From an uncultured Alistipes sp. (GTDB taxonomy: Bacteria; Bacteroidota; Bacteroidia; Bacteroidales; Rikenellaceae), in the NCBI GenBank assembly GCA_937895825.1, contig CALBKP010000104.1, forward strand, positions 1 to 31,375: a stretch of DNA of 31,375 bases. Direction: 5' to 3'. Made by a program: the position numbers and the translations under genes. Positions within the stretch are counted from its first letter, which is position 1. Every line of letters starts with the position of its first letter. Positions 1 through 6,725 of this stretch are shown here, in pieces. Under the pieces are notes generated by a model. That model made no database searches. It was not told where the DNA came from and worked only from the letters and a program-made list of their open reading frames with translations.

Positions 1-369
1 CGCCTTACCCTCCTTAATAAGACGGATGGCAAAGTCCCACAACTGCTGGAAGTAGTCCGAGGCGTAGTACTCTGCACCCCATTTAAAGCCGAGCCACTCG
101 ATATCCTCCTTGATTGCATCTACATACTCGACATCCTCCTTTGTGGGGTTTGTATCGTCGAAACGAAGGTTACATACGCCACCATAGCGCTGAGCAACGC
201 CAAAATCGAGGCAGATGGCCTTGGCGTGGCCGATATGCAGATAGCCGTTAGGCTCGGGCGGGAAGCGGGTCTGCACACGTGTCTTACCCTTAGCTATCGC
301 CTCCTCGATAACCTCCTCCACGAAGTTCAACGACTTCTCCTTAACTTCAGTAGTAGTCTCTATTGCCAT
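1..369 (-). CDS. glnS: Glutaminyl-tRNA synthetase, N-terminal part (cut by window edge)
   Basis: This gene encodes the class I synthetase that charges tRNA-Gln in the cytoplasm. Only the first 123 codons are present; the rest lies beyond the left edge. After a short N-terminal extension the protein reads RFPPEPNGYLHIGHAK, the GlnRS-type HIGH motif region of the Rossmann catalytic domain. It is followed by NLRFDDTNP and EYVDAIKEDIEWLGF, which match GlnRS rather than bacterial GluRS. The start MAIETTTEVKEK is the only in-frame ATG upstream of the HIGH motif. The gene begins 17 bp after the stop of the outer-membrane protein gene on the same strand, so the two are probably co-transcribed. I see no separate promoter in the gap. 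Confidence 0.95.
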   Translation of the reverse strand, partial: MAIETTTEVKEKSLNFVEEVIEEAIAKGKTRVQTRFPPEPNGYLHIGHAKAICLDFGVAQRYGGVCNLRFDDTNPTKEDVEYVDAIKEDIEWLGFKWGAEYYASDYFQQLWDFAIRLIKEGKA

Positions 370-386
370 AATAATCTATGTTTTAA

Positions 387-1481
387 TTACTTATTACTCT
401 TTCTCAGTTTAATTCCATAATCCAAATCCACGCTCAGTTGCAGCCACTGTCGCGTTCCCCAGCCTCGGCCATCGTACTCGGCCGTGATGCCTGCCTCAAT
501 GGCAAGAGTATCGTTAAAGAAACGTCGCCCATACGACAGGCTTATAGCGTCGTAGATGCCACCCTTAGCGACATTATACTGCGGCTGGCCGAAGTAGACA
601 TTCGTCCCATAGCGGTCGTAGTAGGTGAACAAGCGTCCACGCGAGGAATAGAGGCGGTTCGAAAGACGCACATCGTACCACTCGACCTCCACAAATAGCT
701 CAGCACCATGGGGATACTGCCACGTATGCTCGTTTATTCTGTCGCGCTGCAACGACTGTACATACTGCAAACGCAGATCGAAATTTATGAGTCGAGCCCT
801 CTTATTGGCGCTAAACCTATAACCTACATAGGGCGTAAGCATCAAGTTATCAACCACGCCATCCAACGTGTCGGGATTGTAGTCCTTGGCGTAGTGACCC
901 ATATAGAAGTCATAACCAAAGTATAATGCGTCGATATTCATACGTCCCGACGACATAATCATAAAGGCCTCACGCGTATCAAAGTCGCGCATACCAGTAT
1001 AGTCCATGGCAAACTCCACGTACGAGTCCTTGTACTTGTTATCCTCGTAGCGTACCAGCACACCACCGATGCGGTTGTTGTAGTAGCGGTAGTCGCGGTC
1101 GAAGAAGAGGGGTGAGCTAAGGCCTCGCATCTCGCTACGCGGAAAGATACCCGCCAGCACCTTCATCCTCGGTGCACGGTAAGCGTAGTAGAGCTGTACG
1201 TTGGCATCCGACAAGAACTTAGAGTTATGGCCGAAGTCCTGCACCATATCCACAGCAAAGGTTAGCTCGTTGTACTTAGCCCACACCACACCTACCTTGG
1301 GCGTAAGGCGTGCGCTAAAGAGCGTACCAGACTCGTCGAACTCCATGCCAGCATACTCGCGGTTATCGAAGAGCGTGGTGAAGTCGGCACCTAAGCGTAG
1401 CTCCTGAGCAGTGAGAGTACCGCTACCCCCCCCCACAAGCAGCACCACAAGTAGTGCTATATGTAGCATGAATCTGCGCAT
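387..1481 (-). CDS. Predicted outer-membrane beta-barrel protein (porin-like, unknown family)
   Basis: The 364-aa protein starts MRRFMLHIALLVVLLV, a Sec signal peptide probably cut after LTAQ. An upstream in-frame ATG at 1523 would add 14 residues before the signal peptide, and it precedes the predicted -10 position of the promoter at 1511-1518, so 1481 is preferred. The mature part is rich in Tyr, Arg, Asp and Gly, with alternating amphipathic strands (for example RYYNNRIGGVLVRY and AISLSYGRRF) and a C-terminal strand LSVDLDYGIKLRK. These are typical of barrels of about 14-16 strands. I do not recognise a specific family or substrate. A run of nine G (coding strand, plus-strand C9 at 1426-1434) lies in the signal-peptide region encoding VGGGSG. 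The gene is followed after 17 bp by glnS. Confidence 0.7.
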   Translation of the reverse strand: MRRFMLHIALLVVLLVGGGSGTLTAQELRLGADFTTLFDNREYAGMEFDESGTLFSARLTPKVGVVWAKYNELTFAVDMVQDFGHNSKFLSDANVQLYYAYRAPRMKVLAGIFPRSEMRGLSSPLFFDRDYRYYNNRIGGVLVRYEDNKYKDSYVEFAMDYTGMRDFDTREAFMIMSSGRMNIDALYFGYDFYMGHYAKDYNPDTLDGVVDNLMLTPYVGYRFSANKRARLINFDLRLQYVQSLQRDRINEHTWQYPHGAELFVEVEWYDVRLSNRLYSSRGRLFTYYDRYGTNVYFGQPQYNVAKGGIYDAISLSYGRRFFNDTLAIEAGITAEYDGRGWGTRQWLQLSVDLDYGIKLRKSNK

Positions 1482-1510
1482 AGGCCTACCGATAAAAAAA
1501 CATTTCAGCG

Positions 1511-1518
1511 CAAAATTA
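1511..1518 (-). promoter_or_regulatory. -7 box TAATTTTG upstream of the outer-membrane protein gene
   Basis: The minus strand reads TAATTTTG, an exact TAnnTTTG match about 30 bp upstream of the ATG at 1481. No clear TTG at the -33 position is visible. It is back to back with the plus-strand box at 1541-1548. Confidence 0.5.
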
Positions 1519-1540
1519 CTCAAAATATTTTATATTTTAT

Positions 1541-1548
1541 TACTTTTG
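1541..1548 (+). promoter_or_regulatory. -7 box TACTTTTG upstream of the RNA methyltransferase gene
   Basis: This is an exact TAnnTTTG match about 50 bp upstream of the ATG at 1600, in an AT-rich stretch. There is no obvious -33 TTG at the usual spacing. Confidence 0.5.
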
Positions 1549-1599
1549 TGGTGTAATTTATAAAAAAACTTAAAAAGGAATTTAAAACATAGCCACAAT

Positions 1600-2127
1600 A
1601 TGCGTAAACTAACCAACTATGAGCTTGGCCGCCCAACGATAGAGGAGTATGCCGAAAGAGAGAAACTACCTATTGTAGTGGTACTTGACAACGTACGCTC
1701 GGCACAGAACGTAGGCTCGTTCTTCCGCACGGCAGATGCCTTTGGCATCGAGCAGATAGCCCTTGCGGGCATCACCTCCACACCTCCGAATCGCGAGATA
1801 CACAAGACTGCCCTGGGTGCTGAGCTGAGCGTGGTATGGAGCTACTACCCCACAACCCTCGAGTGCGTTCAGAGACTCCGCGAAGAGGGCTACAAAATCA
1901 TTGCCATCGAGCAGATTGAGGGTGCTACGATGCTCGACAAGTTCCGCGCAGCAAGCGACACAAAGTACGCCCTTGTGTTTGGCAACGAGGTGGAGGGGGT
2001 TGACCAGGCGATTGCCGACATCGTGGACGGCGCGATCGAGATTCCGCAGGTGGGCACAAAGCACTCGCTAAACGTCTCGGTCTCAGCTGGCGTGTTGATG
2101 TGGGAGTTTTTCAGACAGCTGAGGTAA
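1600..2127 (+). CDS. SpoU/TrmH-family RNA 2'-O-methyltransferase
   Basis: This 175-aa protein is a compact SPOUT methyltransferase that uses S-adenosylmethionine to methylate a ribose 2'-OH in tRNA or rRNA. All three SpoU motifs are visible. Motif 1 is LDNVRSAQNVGSFFRTADAFG near residues 29-49 with the conserved Asn and Arg. Motif 2 is ALVFGNEVEGV near 124-134. Motif 3 is IPQVGTKHSLNVSVSAG near 148-164, which forms the knot and SAM pocket. There is no N-terminal substrate-binding extension, so it is a short TrmL/TrmH-like form, and the exact RNA target cannot be read from sequence. It is a single gene with its own promoter, and a hairpin follows its stop. Confidence 0.88.
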   Translation: MRKLTNYELGRPTIEEYAEREKLPIVVVLDNVRSAQNVGSFFRTADAFGIEQIALAGITSTPPNREIHKTALGAELSVVWSYYPTTLECVQRLREEGYKIIAIEQIEGATMLDKFRAASDTKYALVFGNEVEGVDQAIADIVDGAIEIPQVGTKHSLNVSVSAGVLMWEFFRQLR

Positions 2128-2136
2128 CAATAATCA

Positions 2137-2163
2137 AACGAGGAGGCTTATGGCCTCCTCGTT
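2137..2163. terminator. Hairpin after the methyltransferase gene
   Basis: Arms AACGAGGAGGC (2137-2147) and GCCTCCTCGTT (2153-2163) form an 11-bp perfect stem with a 5-nt loop. It begins 10 bp after the stop codon and lies between convergent genes. No long U tract follows on either strand, so termination is inferred from position and stem strength. Confidence 0.6.
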
Positions 2164-2180
2164 AGTTCATATATCAGACA

Positions 2181-2729
2181 TTAGAAATAGTAACTAACTC
2201 CTACCGTTGGACTTAGTGATAGACCGAGGTTGACTGTGTGTGTAGAAATATTATATTTAGACAACAGTGAGTAGCTAAACGACAATAGACTCGCAGATAA
2301 ACCAATATGATCTGTTGGGCGATACTCGAAGTTCGCAATAGATAGACCTAACGCAAAACCTGGAATACTTTCACCGCCAGATATACCACACGCAAACGCA
2401 AGATCTAATCTTGGAGCATAAAATAGACTATCGCAAATCGGAATATAGTAGCTTAATGCTGGGCCTACGACAATGGCATGCACCGCGTCATCACCACCAG
2501 TTAGATCATAAGCTAATCCCAATCCAAGTCTAAATCTATCTGCTACAAAACAACCTATATCGACCCCCAAACCAAACTCTACTGCCGTAGCACTCTCACC
2601 CCCAAGAGCAACAGAAGATAGTCCAATACCCAAGTTACCACCTATATTCCAATCACCCTTTTGCTGAGCTGAGAGAGAAGATACAGATAGGCCTATAATT
2701 GCCACAAGACAAAGTAAAACTCGTTTCAT
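2181..2729 (-). CDS. Small outer-membrane beta-barrel protein
   Basis: The 182-aa protein has a clear signal peptide MKRVLLCLVAIIGLSVSSLSAQ. A Gly-rich mature part follows with alternating strands (NIGGNLGIGLSSVAL, FRLGLGLAYDL, VGPALSYYIPI, NLGLSLSPTVGVSYYF), ending in Tyr-Tyr-Phe. This fits an eight-stranded barrel of the OmpW/OmpX/PorT-like superfamily, which is common in Bacteroidales and usually annotated only as outer membrane beta-barrel protein. No enzymatic motif is seen. It is monocistronic and convergent with the methyltransferase gene. A TAACTTTG box lies about 30 bp upstream. Base composition is more AT-rich than the preceding genes. Confidence 0.7.
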   Translation of the reverse strand: MKRVLLCLVAIIGLSVSSLSAQQKGDWNIGGNLGIGLSSVALGGESATAVEFGLGVDIGCFVADRFRLGLGLAYDLTGGDDAVHAIVVGPALSYYIPICDSLFYAPRLDLAFACGISGGESIPGFALGLSIANFEYRPTDHIGLSASLLSFSYSLLSKYNISTHTVNLGLSLSPTVGVSYYF

Positions 2730-2758
2730 AATTAATGGATTTAAATATTAACTTATAA

Positions 2759-2766
2759 CAAAGTTA
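2759..2766 (-). promoter_or_regulatory. -7 box TAACTTTG upstream of the small barrel gene
   Basis: This is an exact TAnnTTTG match on the minus strand, 29 bp upstream of the ATG at 2729. A -33 TTG at normal spacing is not evident. Confidence 0.5.
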
Positions 2767-2827
2767 GTGAAATTTTATGGATAATTTTAAGTTTGGCAAT
2801 AATTAATGAAAATATCTGTAAAAATTT

Positions 2828-2857
2828 TGCTAAAACAAAAATAAGTCGTATATTTGC
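2828..2857 (+). promoter_or_regulatory. Promoter of tRNA-Ser
   Basis: TTG at 2828-2830 is followed after 19 nt by TATATTTG at 2850-2857, a full match to the Bacteroidetes housekeeping promoter pattern. The tRNA begins 28 nt after the -7 box. Confidence 0.75.
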
Positions 2858-2885
2858 ACCGCTCTTTTACAAAGAAGTGGTTTAA

Positions 2886-2972
2886 GGAGGGTTGGGTGAG
2901 TGGCTTAAACCAGCAGTTTGCTAAACTGCCGATATCGTAAGGTATCCGCTGGTTCGAATCCAGTGCCCTCCG
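2886..2972 (+). tRNA. tRNA-Ser (anticodon GCU)
   Basis: The 87-nt gene folds as a class II tRNA. The acceptor 5' strand GGAGGGT pairs with GCCCTCC at 2965-2971 (one G-U pair), with discriminator G at 2972. The anticodon stem GCAGT/ACTGC closes a loop TTGCTAA with anticodon GCT. The long variable arm (GATATCGTAAGGTATC) and a T loop with GGTTCGAATCC are clear. CCA is not encoded. A terminator-like hairpin follows. Confidence 0.95.
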
Positions 2973-2992
2973 CTTTTTTAGAGTTTTGTTGC

Positions 2993-3019
2993 GACCGAGG
3001 TATCTCGGTCCTTTTTTTT
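2993..3019 (+). terminator. Intrinsic terminator after tRNA-Ser
   Basis: GACCGAG (2993-2999) pairs with CTCGGTC (3004-3010) around a GTAT loop, followed by C and eight T (3012-3019). This is a standard stem plus U-tract terminator 20 nt after the tRNA. Confidence 0.85.
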
Positions 3020-3097
3020 GTTATATCTGCATCACCTTGTGCAAGCACGTTATCACGGACGTTTTTTGTGGTAATGATGCAGGCGTTGTTCGCGAGC

Positions 3098-3197
3098 ATG
3101 GGTTCTATGAGTTATATAGGTTACGTGAGTATGGCGGACTCAGCCCTAAAGTTATTCAGCCCTACTTAACCCATTTGCCCCAATTAACCCCACAGAT
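3098..3197. repeat. ATGGGTT inverted-arm element, copy 1
   Basis: The left arm has ATGGGTT (3098-3104) and then GTTATATAGG. The right arm has AACCCAT (3168-3174), TTGCCCC and CCCCACAGA. The same ordered blocks recur at 6991-7107. The arms are mutually complementary, so the whole can fold as a long imperfect hairpin. No coding potential is evident. With the terminator and element A it fills the gap between tRNA-Ser and hpf. Confidence 0.55.
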
Positions 3198-3203
3198 AGA
3201 CCT

Positions 3204-3335
3204 ATTTCTTGTCAGAAGGTGGGGATAGACTCGATACATCGTAAAAGAGATGACCACGGGATAGTACTATGATTACAACCCGTGGCCATTCAATCTTCAG
3301 GGGTATGCCGAAAATGCCCCCATATTACAAGAAAT
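3204..3335. repeat. TIR-bounded hairpin element, copy A (3' of hpf)
   Basis: The element is bounded by ATTTCTTGT (3204-3212) and its exact complement ACAAGAAAT (3327-3335). Inside are a hairpin CCACGGG/CCCGTGG (3254-3260/3279-3285) whose loop starts ATAGTAC, and a second hairpin GGGGTAT/ATGCCCC (3300-3306/3314-3320) with loop GCCGAAA. A second copy of nearly the same length lies at 30992-31122 with the same order of blocks. The right terminus runs into the stop codon of hpf on the minus strand. It may serve as hpf's transcription end. Confidence 0.7.
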
Positions 3336-3634
3336 TACTTTTCGAACTTAGCCTTTGCCTTCTCCAACTGACGCTTAATTATATCCATCGAATTGTCTAT
3401 CGCCTCCTCAAAGGTAAATGCTCGCTCCTCAACACGGATATCGCTACCCGGCACGTGGAACGATACTACTACTACTTTGTTGCCCTTTTCTGAGTCGGGG
3501 TCGAGGCGCAAAACAACCTCAACATCACCTGCTCTCTCATCGACAAAGCGATCCAATCTATCCATCTTCTTCTGAATGAACTCAATGAGCTGCTTGCTCG
3601 CATCGAATTTTAATGACTGAATCTGTACGTTCAT
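3335..3634 (-). CDS. hpf: Ribosome hibernation-promoting factor, short form (HPF/RaiA family)
   Basis: The 99-aa protein matches the S30AE fold: MNVQIQSLKFDASKQL at the N terminus, a central VEVVLRLDPDSEKGNKVVVVSF strand pair, and the helix FEEAIDNSMDIIKRQLEKAKAKFEK. The family binds the decoding centre of the 30S subunit in stationary phase and silences ribosomes. It is a short HPF without the C-terminal dimerisation domain of long HPF. It lies 81 bp downstream of the xerC-like gene on the same strand, an association common in Bacteroidales, and is probably the last gene of the lspA operon. Its TAA stop is fused to the terminal inverted repeat of element A. Confidence 0.92.
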   Translation of the reverse strand: MNVQIQSLKFDASKQLIEFIQKKMDRLDRFVDERAGDVEVVLRLDPDSEKGNKVVVVSFHVPGSDIRVEERAFTFEEAIDNSMDIIKRQLEKAKAKFEK

Positions 3635-3715
3635 AGGTCATAAAGTATTAAGTTTATATATAGTGTGAGAGTTCGCATGACCCTCACTGTCCAAACATGC
3701 GCTCACAAAAACCTG

Positions 3716-4636
3716 TCACTCTCCATCTGTTGTGCCACCTCGCGGATGTGCTGCCTCGTAGACCTCCTTGAGTCGCTCGAAGTCGTTATGCGTATATACC
3801 TGCGTGGCACGCAACGAGCCATGACCTAAAAGTTCCTGTATCTCGCGTAGATCGGCACCATCGTTAAGGAGGTGAGTAGCAAAGGTATGCCTCAACACGT
3901 GGGGCGAAGCCTTACCCTGCACACCCGACATCTTGAGCCTACGCTCAACGATGCGCTCGACGGTGCGACGACTTATACGCTCACCTTTCTTCGATAAAAT
4001 TAGTGCTTTTTTTTGACTTGTGCAAATATTTTGTGAAGAAATTAGACTAAAATATTTTTTTAGTATCCCTTTGAGCGAGCCAACGATTGGCTGCACACGC
4101 TCCTTACGTCCCTTACCCACAACACGTAACGCCGACATATCGGCAGCGAGATCCTCTGCATTAGCATCGACAAGCTCCGCAAGGCGTAGACCCGACGTAT
4201 AGATAAGCAGGATGATAAGAGCATCGCGCACACGCTCGAAGTCTTCAGAGTAGATGTCGTTGCGTAGCTCCTCGACGACATCCATCATGCGCGTATCGGG
4301 CACGAAAGCTGGCAGGCGGCGAGGAGTCTTATAGCCATGTACTCCGGCAAAGATGTCGTGCTCGACGACCTTATGGCTAAGCATCCAGCGCCACAGCGTG
4401 CGTAACGATGCGATGGTGCGATTCACCGACGAGGCACGCAACCCTCGCTCCTCGAAGAGCGACGTTGACCAATCTATGATATCCTCGCGCTTGATGCGTG
4501 TGGGCTCGAACGTCTCGCGCGTGACCCCGAGCCACGACAAGAAGTCATCGACATCGCGGCGATAGTTACGCACGGTGAGCGGCGATAGACGACGCTCAGC
4601 CTCGAGCCACACGATAAAGTCATCAATAACGTTCAT
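3716..4636 (-). CDS. xerC: Tyrosine recombinase, XerC/XerD type
   Basis: The 306-aa protein has the full layout of a Xer recombinase: an N-terminal SAM-like core-binding domain (about residues 1-85, FIVWLEAERRLSPLTVRNYRRDV) and a C-terminal catalytic domain. The catalytic residues are all visible: Arg151 in TSGLRLAEL, Lys175 in VVGKGRKER, His246 and Arg249 in HVLRHTFATHLL, His272 in LLGHGSLRATQ, and nucleophile Tyr281 in VYTH. The family resolves chromosome dimers at dif. The ATG at 4636 is chosen over one at 4648 because homologues start close to MNVIDDFI. It overlaps the end of the preceding gene by 14 bp, so translation is probably coupled. XerC versus XerD cannot be decided with certainty. 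The stretch encoding ISSQNICTSQKKALIL is locally AT-rich. Confidence 0.85.
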   Translation of the reverse strand: MNVIDDFIVWLEAERRLSPLTVRNYRRDVDDFLSWLGVTRETFEPTRIKREDIIDWSTSLFEERGLRASSVNRTIASLRTLWRWMLSHKVVEHDIFAGVHGYKTPRRLPAFVPDTRMMDVVEELRNDIYSEDFERVRDALIILLIYTSGLRLAELVDANAEDLAADMSALRVVGKGRKERVQPIVGSLKGILKKYFSLISSQNICTSQKKALILSKKGERISRRTVERIVERRLKMSGVQGKASPHVLRHTFATHLLNDGADLREIQELLGHGSLRATQVYTHNDFERLKEVYEAAHPRGGTTDGE

Positions 4637-5651
4637 AATCCCCCACACTCAACATATAACATCTCGTCGTATCGCCACTGTGCAGCTTCACATATAGCCC
4701 TTCCTCCGTACACTTCACACCAGCGAGCTCTCCTCCATCCATAGCCACACGTCCAACGACATGCATGCAGCCATCGTCTATGCAGCCGAAGATAACCTCT
4801 CCACCTGTAACGGCAAAAAGCTCGCCAGCGGGGAGGAGATAGAGCTCGTCGGCAAGCATAAGATGGTCACCATAAGCATCGTGCAAAGAGAAGACAGTCC
4901 CGTGTGATGACATTGAAGCAACGATGCTCAGCGCCTCAGTATAATTGTGATCAACAGCGCGATTATAACAGCCATCCCAGGCGATAAACTCCGATGCTAT
5001 GTGTTGTTCCAAATTATCTGTAAGTCGAGGGGCGGCGAGTGGCTCGACGGTACTATCAACGGAATTATACTCGCCGATAGCTATCTCGCGCGGCGCGCAT
5101 ACAGCCACCGCAACGGCCATATCGTCGTAGTGCGGGGTGCAATCGAGCCTTGCCGATGCTTCAGCCATAGCAGCACCCTCACTTAAGGCCGTGACCACCG
5201 CACCATAGCGGCGCATATAACGCCGCTTACACACCTTACGTAGCTTGGATGTCGCGCCATGCTTACCGATAGCATAGGCGTAGTTATATACATCGTAGCT
5301 ATGCAGCGGGTTGCCCCAGCGCTTGAAGAGGTAGGCAGGGGACTGTACAAGCATGGCCATATCCTCCGAAGCTGCCGAGCCATCCATCGGGCGTAGCACC
5401 TCGTATATATATAGGTATAGCGAACGTAGGTGTTTGTTGCGCGTGGGCGTGGTGACGATACCCCACAACTGCTCGCGCTCGGTAGCGCTAAGCTCGTTGA
5501 GGCGACCAACAGAAGAGCGTACTTCAACGGGAACCTTGGGCGAAGCCAGCACCGTAGCCCGTTGGCGCGAGTCATAGTCGCTCCAGGGACGTTGTGCCGA
5601 GGCTGCACCGAGCGTGAGGGCAAATGCGATGATAGGTAAGAGCCACCGCAT
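4623..5651 (-). CDS. Secreted protein of unknown function in the lspA-xerC operon
   Basis: I do not recognise this 342-aa protein. It begins with a signal peptide MRWLLPIIAFALTLGAASAQ and has no lipobox Cys, so it should be periplasmic or outer-membrane associated. Residues about 50-170 look helical with many Arg and Tyr (RNKHLRSLYLYIYEVLRP; KLRKVCKRRYMRRYGAV). The C-terminal third looks like short beta strands (LMLADELYLLPAGELFAV, GEVIFGCIDDGCMHVVGRV), with two Cys close together in CIDDGC. It starts 6 bp after the lspA stop and overlaps xerC by 14 bp, so it is a genuine operon member. No catalytic motif is evident. Confidence 0.75.
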   Translation of the reverse strand: MRWLLPIIAFALTLGAASAQRPWSDYDSRQRATVLASPKVPVEVRSSVGRLNELSATEREQLWGIVTTPTRNKHLRSLYLYIYEVLRPMDGSAASEDMAMLVQSPAYLFKRWGNPLHSYDVYNYAYAIGKHGATSKLRKVCKRRYMRRYGAVVTALSEGAAMAEASARLDCTPHYDDMAVAVAVCAPREIAIGEYNSVDSTVEPLAAPRLTDNLEQHIASEFIAWDGCYNRAVDHNYTEALSIVASMSSHGTVFSLHDAYGDHLMLADELYLLPAGELFAVTGGEVIFGCIDDGCMHVVGRVAMDGGELAGVKCTEEGLYVKLHSGDTTRCYMLSVGDYERY

Positions 5652-5657
5652 AGGCCA

Positions 5658-6242
5658 CTACTTGAAAAACTTGTAATGGAAGAGAAGCAGGTAGACAACA
5701 GCCACCGAGATATAGGCATCTGCAACGTTAAACACCGCGCCGAAGAAGTAGCCATCGCCACCCACGAGGAAGCTGAGCCACGAGGGGCAGTTCTCCCAAC
5801 GGAATAGTGGCAGATGAATCATATCGACGACCTTACCCATAAGGAAGCCGCCGCCCTGCTGTGTGTCGAGCAGGAGGCCGTAGAACATACTGTCGACCAT
5901 ATTACCGATAGCACCCGCAAGGATGAGCACCGCACCGACGATAACGCCCTTGGGCACCTCCGAGCCCTTGCGCAACAGATAGCGTATGCCATAGATAAGG
6001 GCACCTATCATCACTATACGGAAGATGCTGAGCACGATTTTTCCCCAGTCCACGCCGCCATCGCCGCTGCCGAGCTGCATGCCGAAGGCGAAGCCGTTAT
6101 TCTCGACATAACATAGGTTGAACCACGAGAAGACCTCGATCTTATCGCCCACCTCGAGATTGAAGTGTATAAGCATCTTGACGATCTGGTCGATGACGAC
6201 GAGCAGAACTACCCATAATGCTATCTTATAACCTCTTGACAT
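5658..6242 (-). CDS. lspA: Lipoprotein signal peptidase (SPase II)
   Basis: LspA is the inner-membrane aspartyl protease that removes the signal peptide of prolipoproteins after diacylglyceryl transfer. The protein has four predicted membrane segments (IALWVVLLVVIDQIVKML; IVLSIFRIVMIGALIYGI; GVIVGAVLILAGAI; ISVAVVYLLLFHY) and the family blocks DQ, ENNGFAFG, GAIGNMVDS and FNVADA, which supply the two catalytic Asp. With MSRGYK as start (194 aa) these are Asp117 and Asp175. In-frame ATGs at 6266 and 6257 would add eight or five residues and cannot be excluded. The protein carries a periplasmic insertion between the two Asp blocks (LLLDTQQGGGFLMGKVVDMIH), as in other Bacteroidetes forms. It heads the operon and serves the several lipoproteins in this window. 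Confidence 0.93.
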   Translation of the reverse strand: MSRGYKIALWVVLLVVIDQIVKMLIHFNLEVGDKIEVFSWFNLCYVENNGFAFGMQLGSGDGGVDWGKIVLSIFRIVMIGALIYGIRYLLRKGSEVPKGVIVGAVLILAGAIGNMVDSMFYGLLLDTQQGGGFLMGKVVDMIHLPLFRWENCPSWLSFLVGGDGYFFGAVFNVADAYISVAVVYLLLFHYKFFK

Positions 6243-6323
6243 CTTGCACAATCCCATAATAATCAACGATATAAATAAGTTAATTCATTCACAAAAGCCT
6301 ATTACCCGAAAATAAATTTCGCA

Positions 6324-6331
6324 CAAAGATA
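6324..6331 (-). promoter_or_regulatory. -7 box TATCTTTG upstream of the lspA operon
   Basis: This is an exact TAnnTTTG match on the minus strand, about 80 bp upstream of the lspA start and divergent from the tRNA-Leu promoter. A -33 TTG is not evident. Confidence 0.5.
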
Positions 6332-6352
6332 CTAATTTTAAAAAAAATATGC

Positions 6353-6360
6353 TACTTTTG
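6353..6360 (+). promoter_or_regulatory. -7 box TACTTTTG upstream of tRNA-Leu
   Basis: This is an exact TAnnTTTG match ending 16 nt before the first base of the tRNA, so the 5' leader would be only about 10 nt. Confidence 0.6.
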
Positions 6361-6375
6361 TGCCTTGAAACTGAT

Positions 6376-6456
6376 GCCCAGGTGGCGAAATGGTAGACGC
6401 GCTCGTTTCAGGTGCGAGTGCTTAGCGGCATGTAGGTTCGAGTCCTATCCTGGGCA
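6376..6456 (+). tRNA. tRNA-Leu (anticodon CAG)
   Basis: The 81-nt gene has acceptor strands GCCCAGG (6376-6382) and CCTGGGC (6449-6455) with discriminator A at 6456. The anticodon stem CTCGT/GCGAG closes loop TTCAGGT with anticodon CAG. It has a class II variable arm (TGCTTAGCGGCA) and a T arm GTAGG-TTCGAGT-CCTAT. CCA is not encoded. The last 18 nt of the tRNA, together with its terminator, are duplicated 287 bp downstream. Confidence 0.93.
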
Positions 6457-6489
6457 CAAGGGAGGTTGACGAGGTTCGTCGGCCTCCTT
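6439..6489 (+). repeat. 51-bp perfect direct repeat, copy 1 (tRNA-Leu 3' end plus terminator)
   Basis: This stretch runs from the T arm of tRNA-Leu through the terminator hairpin. It is repeated without a mismatch at 6726-6776. Beyond the 51 bp, both copies continue into related but diverged sequence for about 60 bp. Confidence 0.9.
6458..6489 (+). terminator. Terminator hairpin after tRNA-Leu
   Basis: AAGG and AGGTTGACGA (6458-6472, one bulged G) pair with TCGTCGGCCT and CCTT (6476-6489) around a GGT loop. It starts 2 nt after the tRNA. The downstream T run is weak (TGTCGTTT). Confidence 0.65.
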
Positions 6490-6507
6490 GTCGTTTGGGC
6501 GGGGTAC

Positions 6508-6612
6508 GGCGAGAGCATTCGTTACACGAACTGCGTTGGTATATAGAGTTGCTATTATGAGCAAGCTCAACTGCTACTATATATACCAACGGTGCAAAGC
6601 ACGGCTCTCGCC
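6508..6612. repeat. Palindrome with four-way-junction (cloverleaf) potential
   Basis: The outer arms GGCGAGAGC (6508-6516) and GCTCTCGCC (6604-6612) are perfectly complementary. Inside are three further self-complementary arms: TTCG-ttaca-CGAA, CGTTGGTATATAG against TATATACCAACG (with inner AGTTG/CAACT and TGCT/AGCA pairs), and GTGC-aaa-GCAC. The left half recurs at about 6795-6840. It could be a mobile palindrome or a structured RNA; no gene is seen. Confidence 0.6.
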
Positions 6613-6652
6613 TATGATACCACAGCATAGCACTGCTCACGGTGGGTAGGTT

Positions 6653-6710
6653 GCGCGGATAGTAGGGGTAGAATGCTCGGGCTGAGCCCTGCGCTATATC
6701 GTATCCGCGC
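6653..6710. repeat. Nested inverted repeat
   Basis: GCGCGGATA (6653-6661) is complementary to TATCCGCGC (6702-6710). An inner hairpin GGGC-TGA-GCCC (6679-6689) sits in the loop. It lies inside the segment bounded by the 51-bp direct repeats. Confidence 0.55.
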
Positions 6711-6725
6711 TTCGACTACGTCGTC

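Noticed and set aside
2905..3099. Small minus-strand frame across tRNA-Ser containing GTGFEPADT
   Set aside because: This is the well-known spurious antisense-tRNA protein pattern; the tRNA fold on the plus strand explains the sequence.
6422..6640. Small minus-strand frame across the tRNA-Leu 3' end ending RIGLEPTCR
   Set aside because: It is again an antisense-tRNA artefact combined with palindromic repeat sequence.
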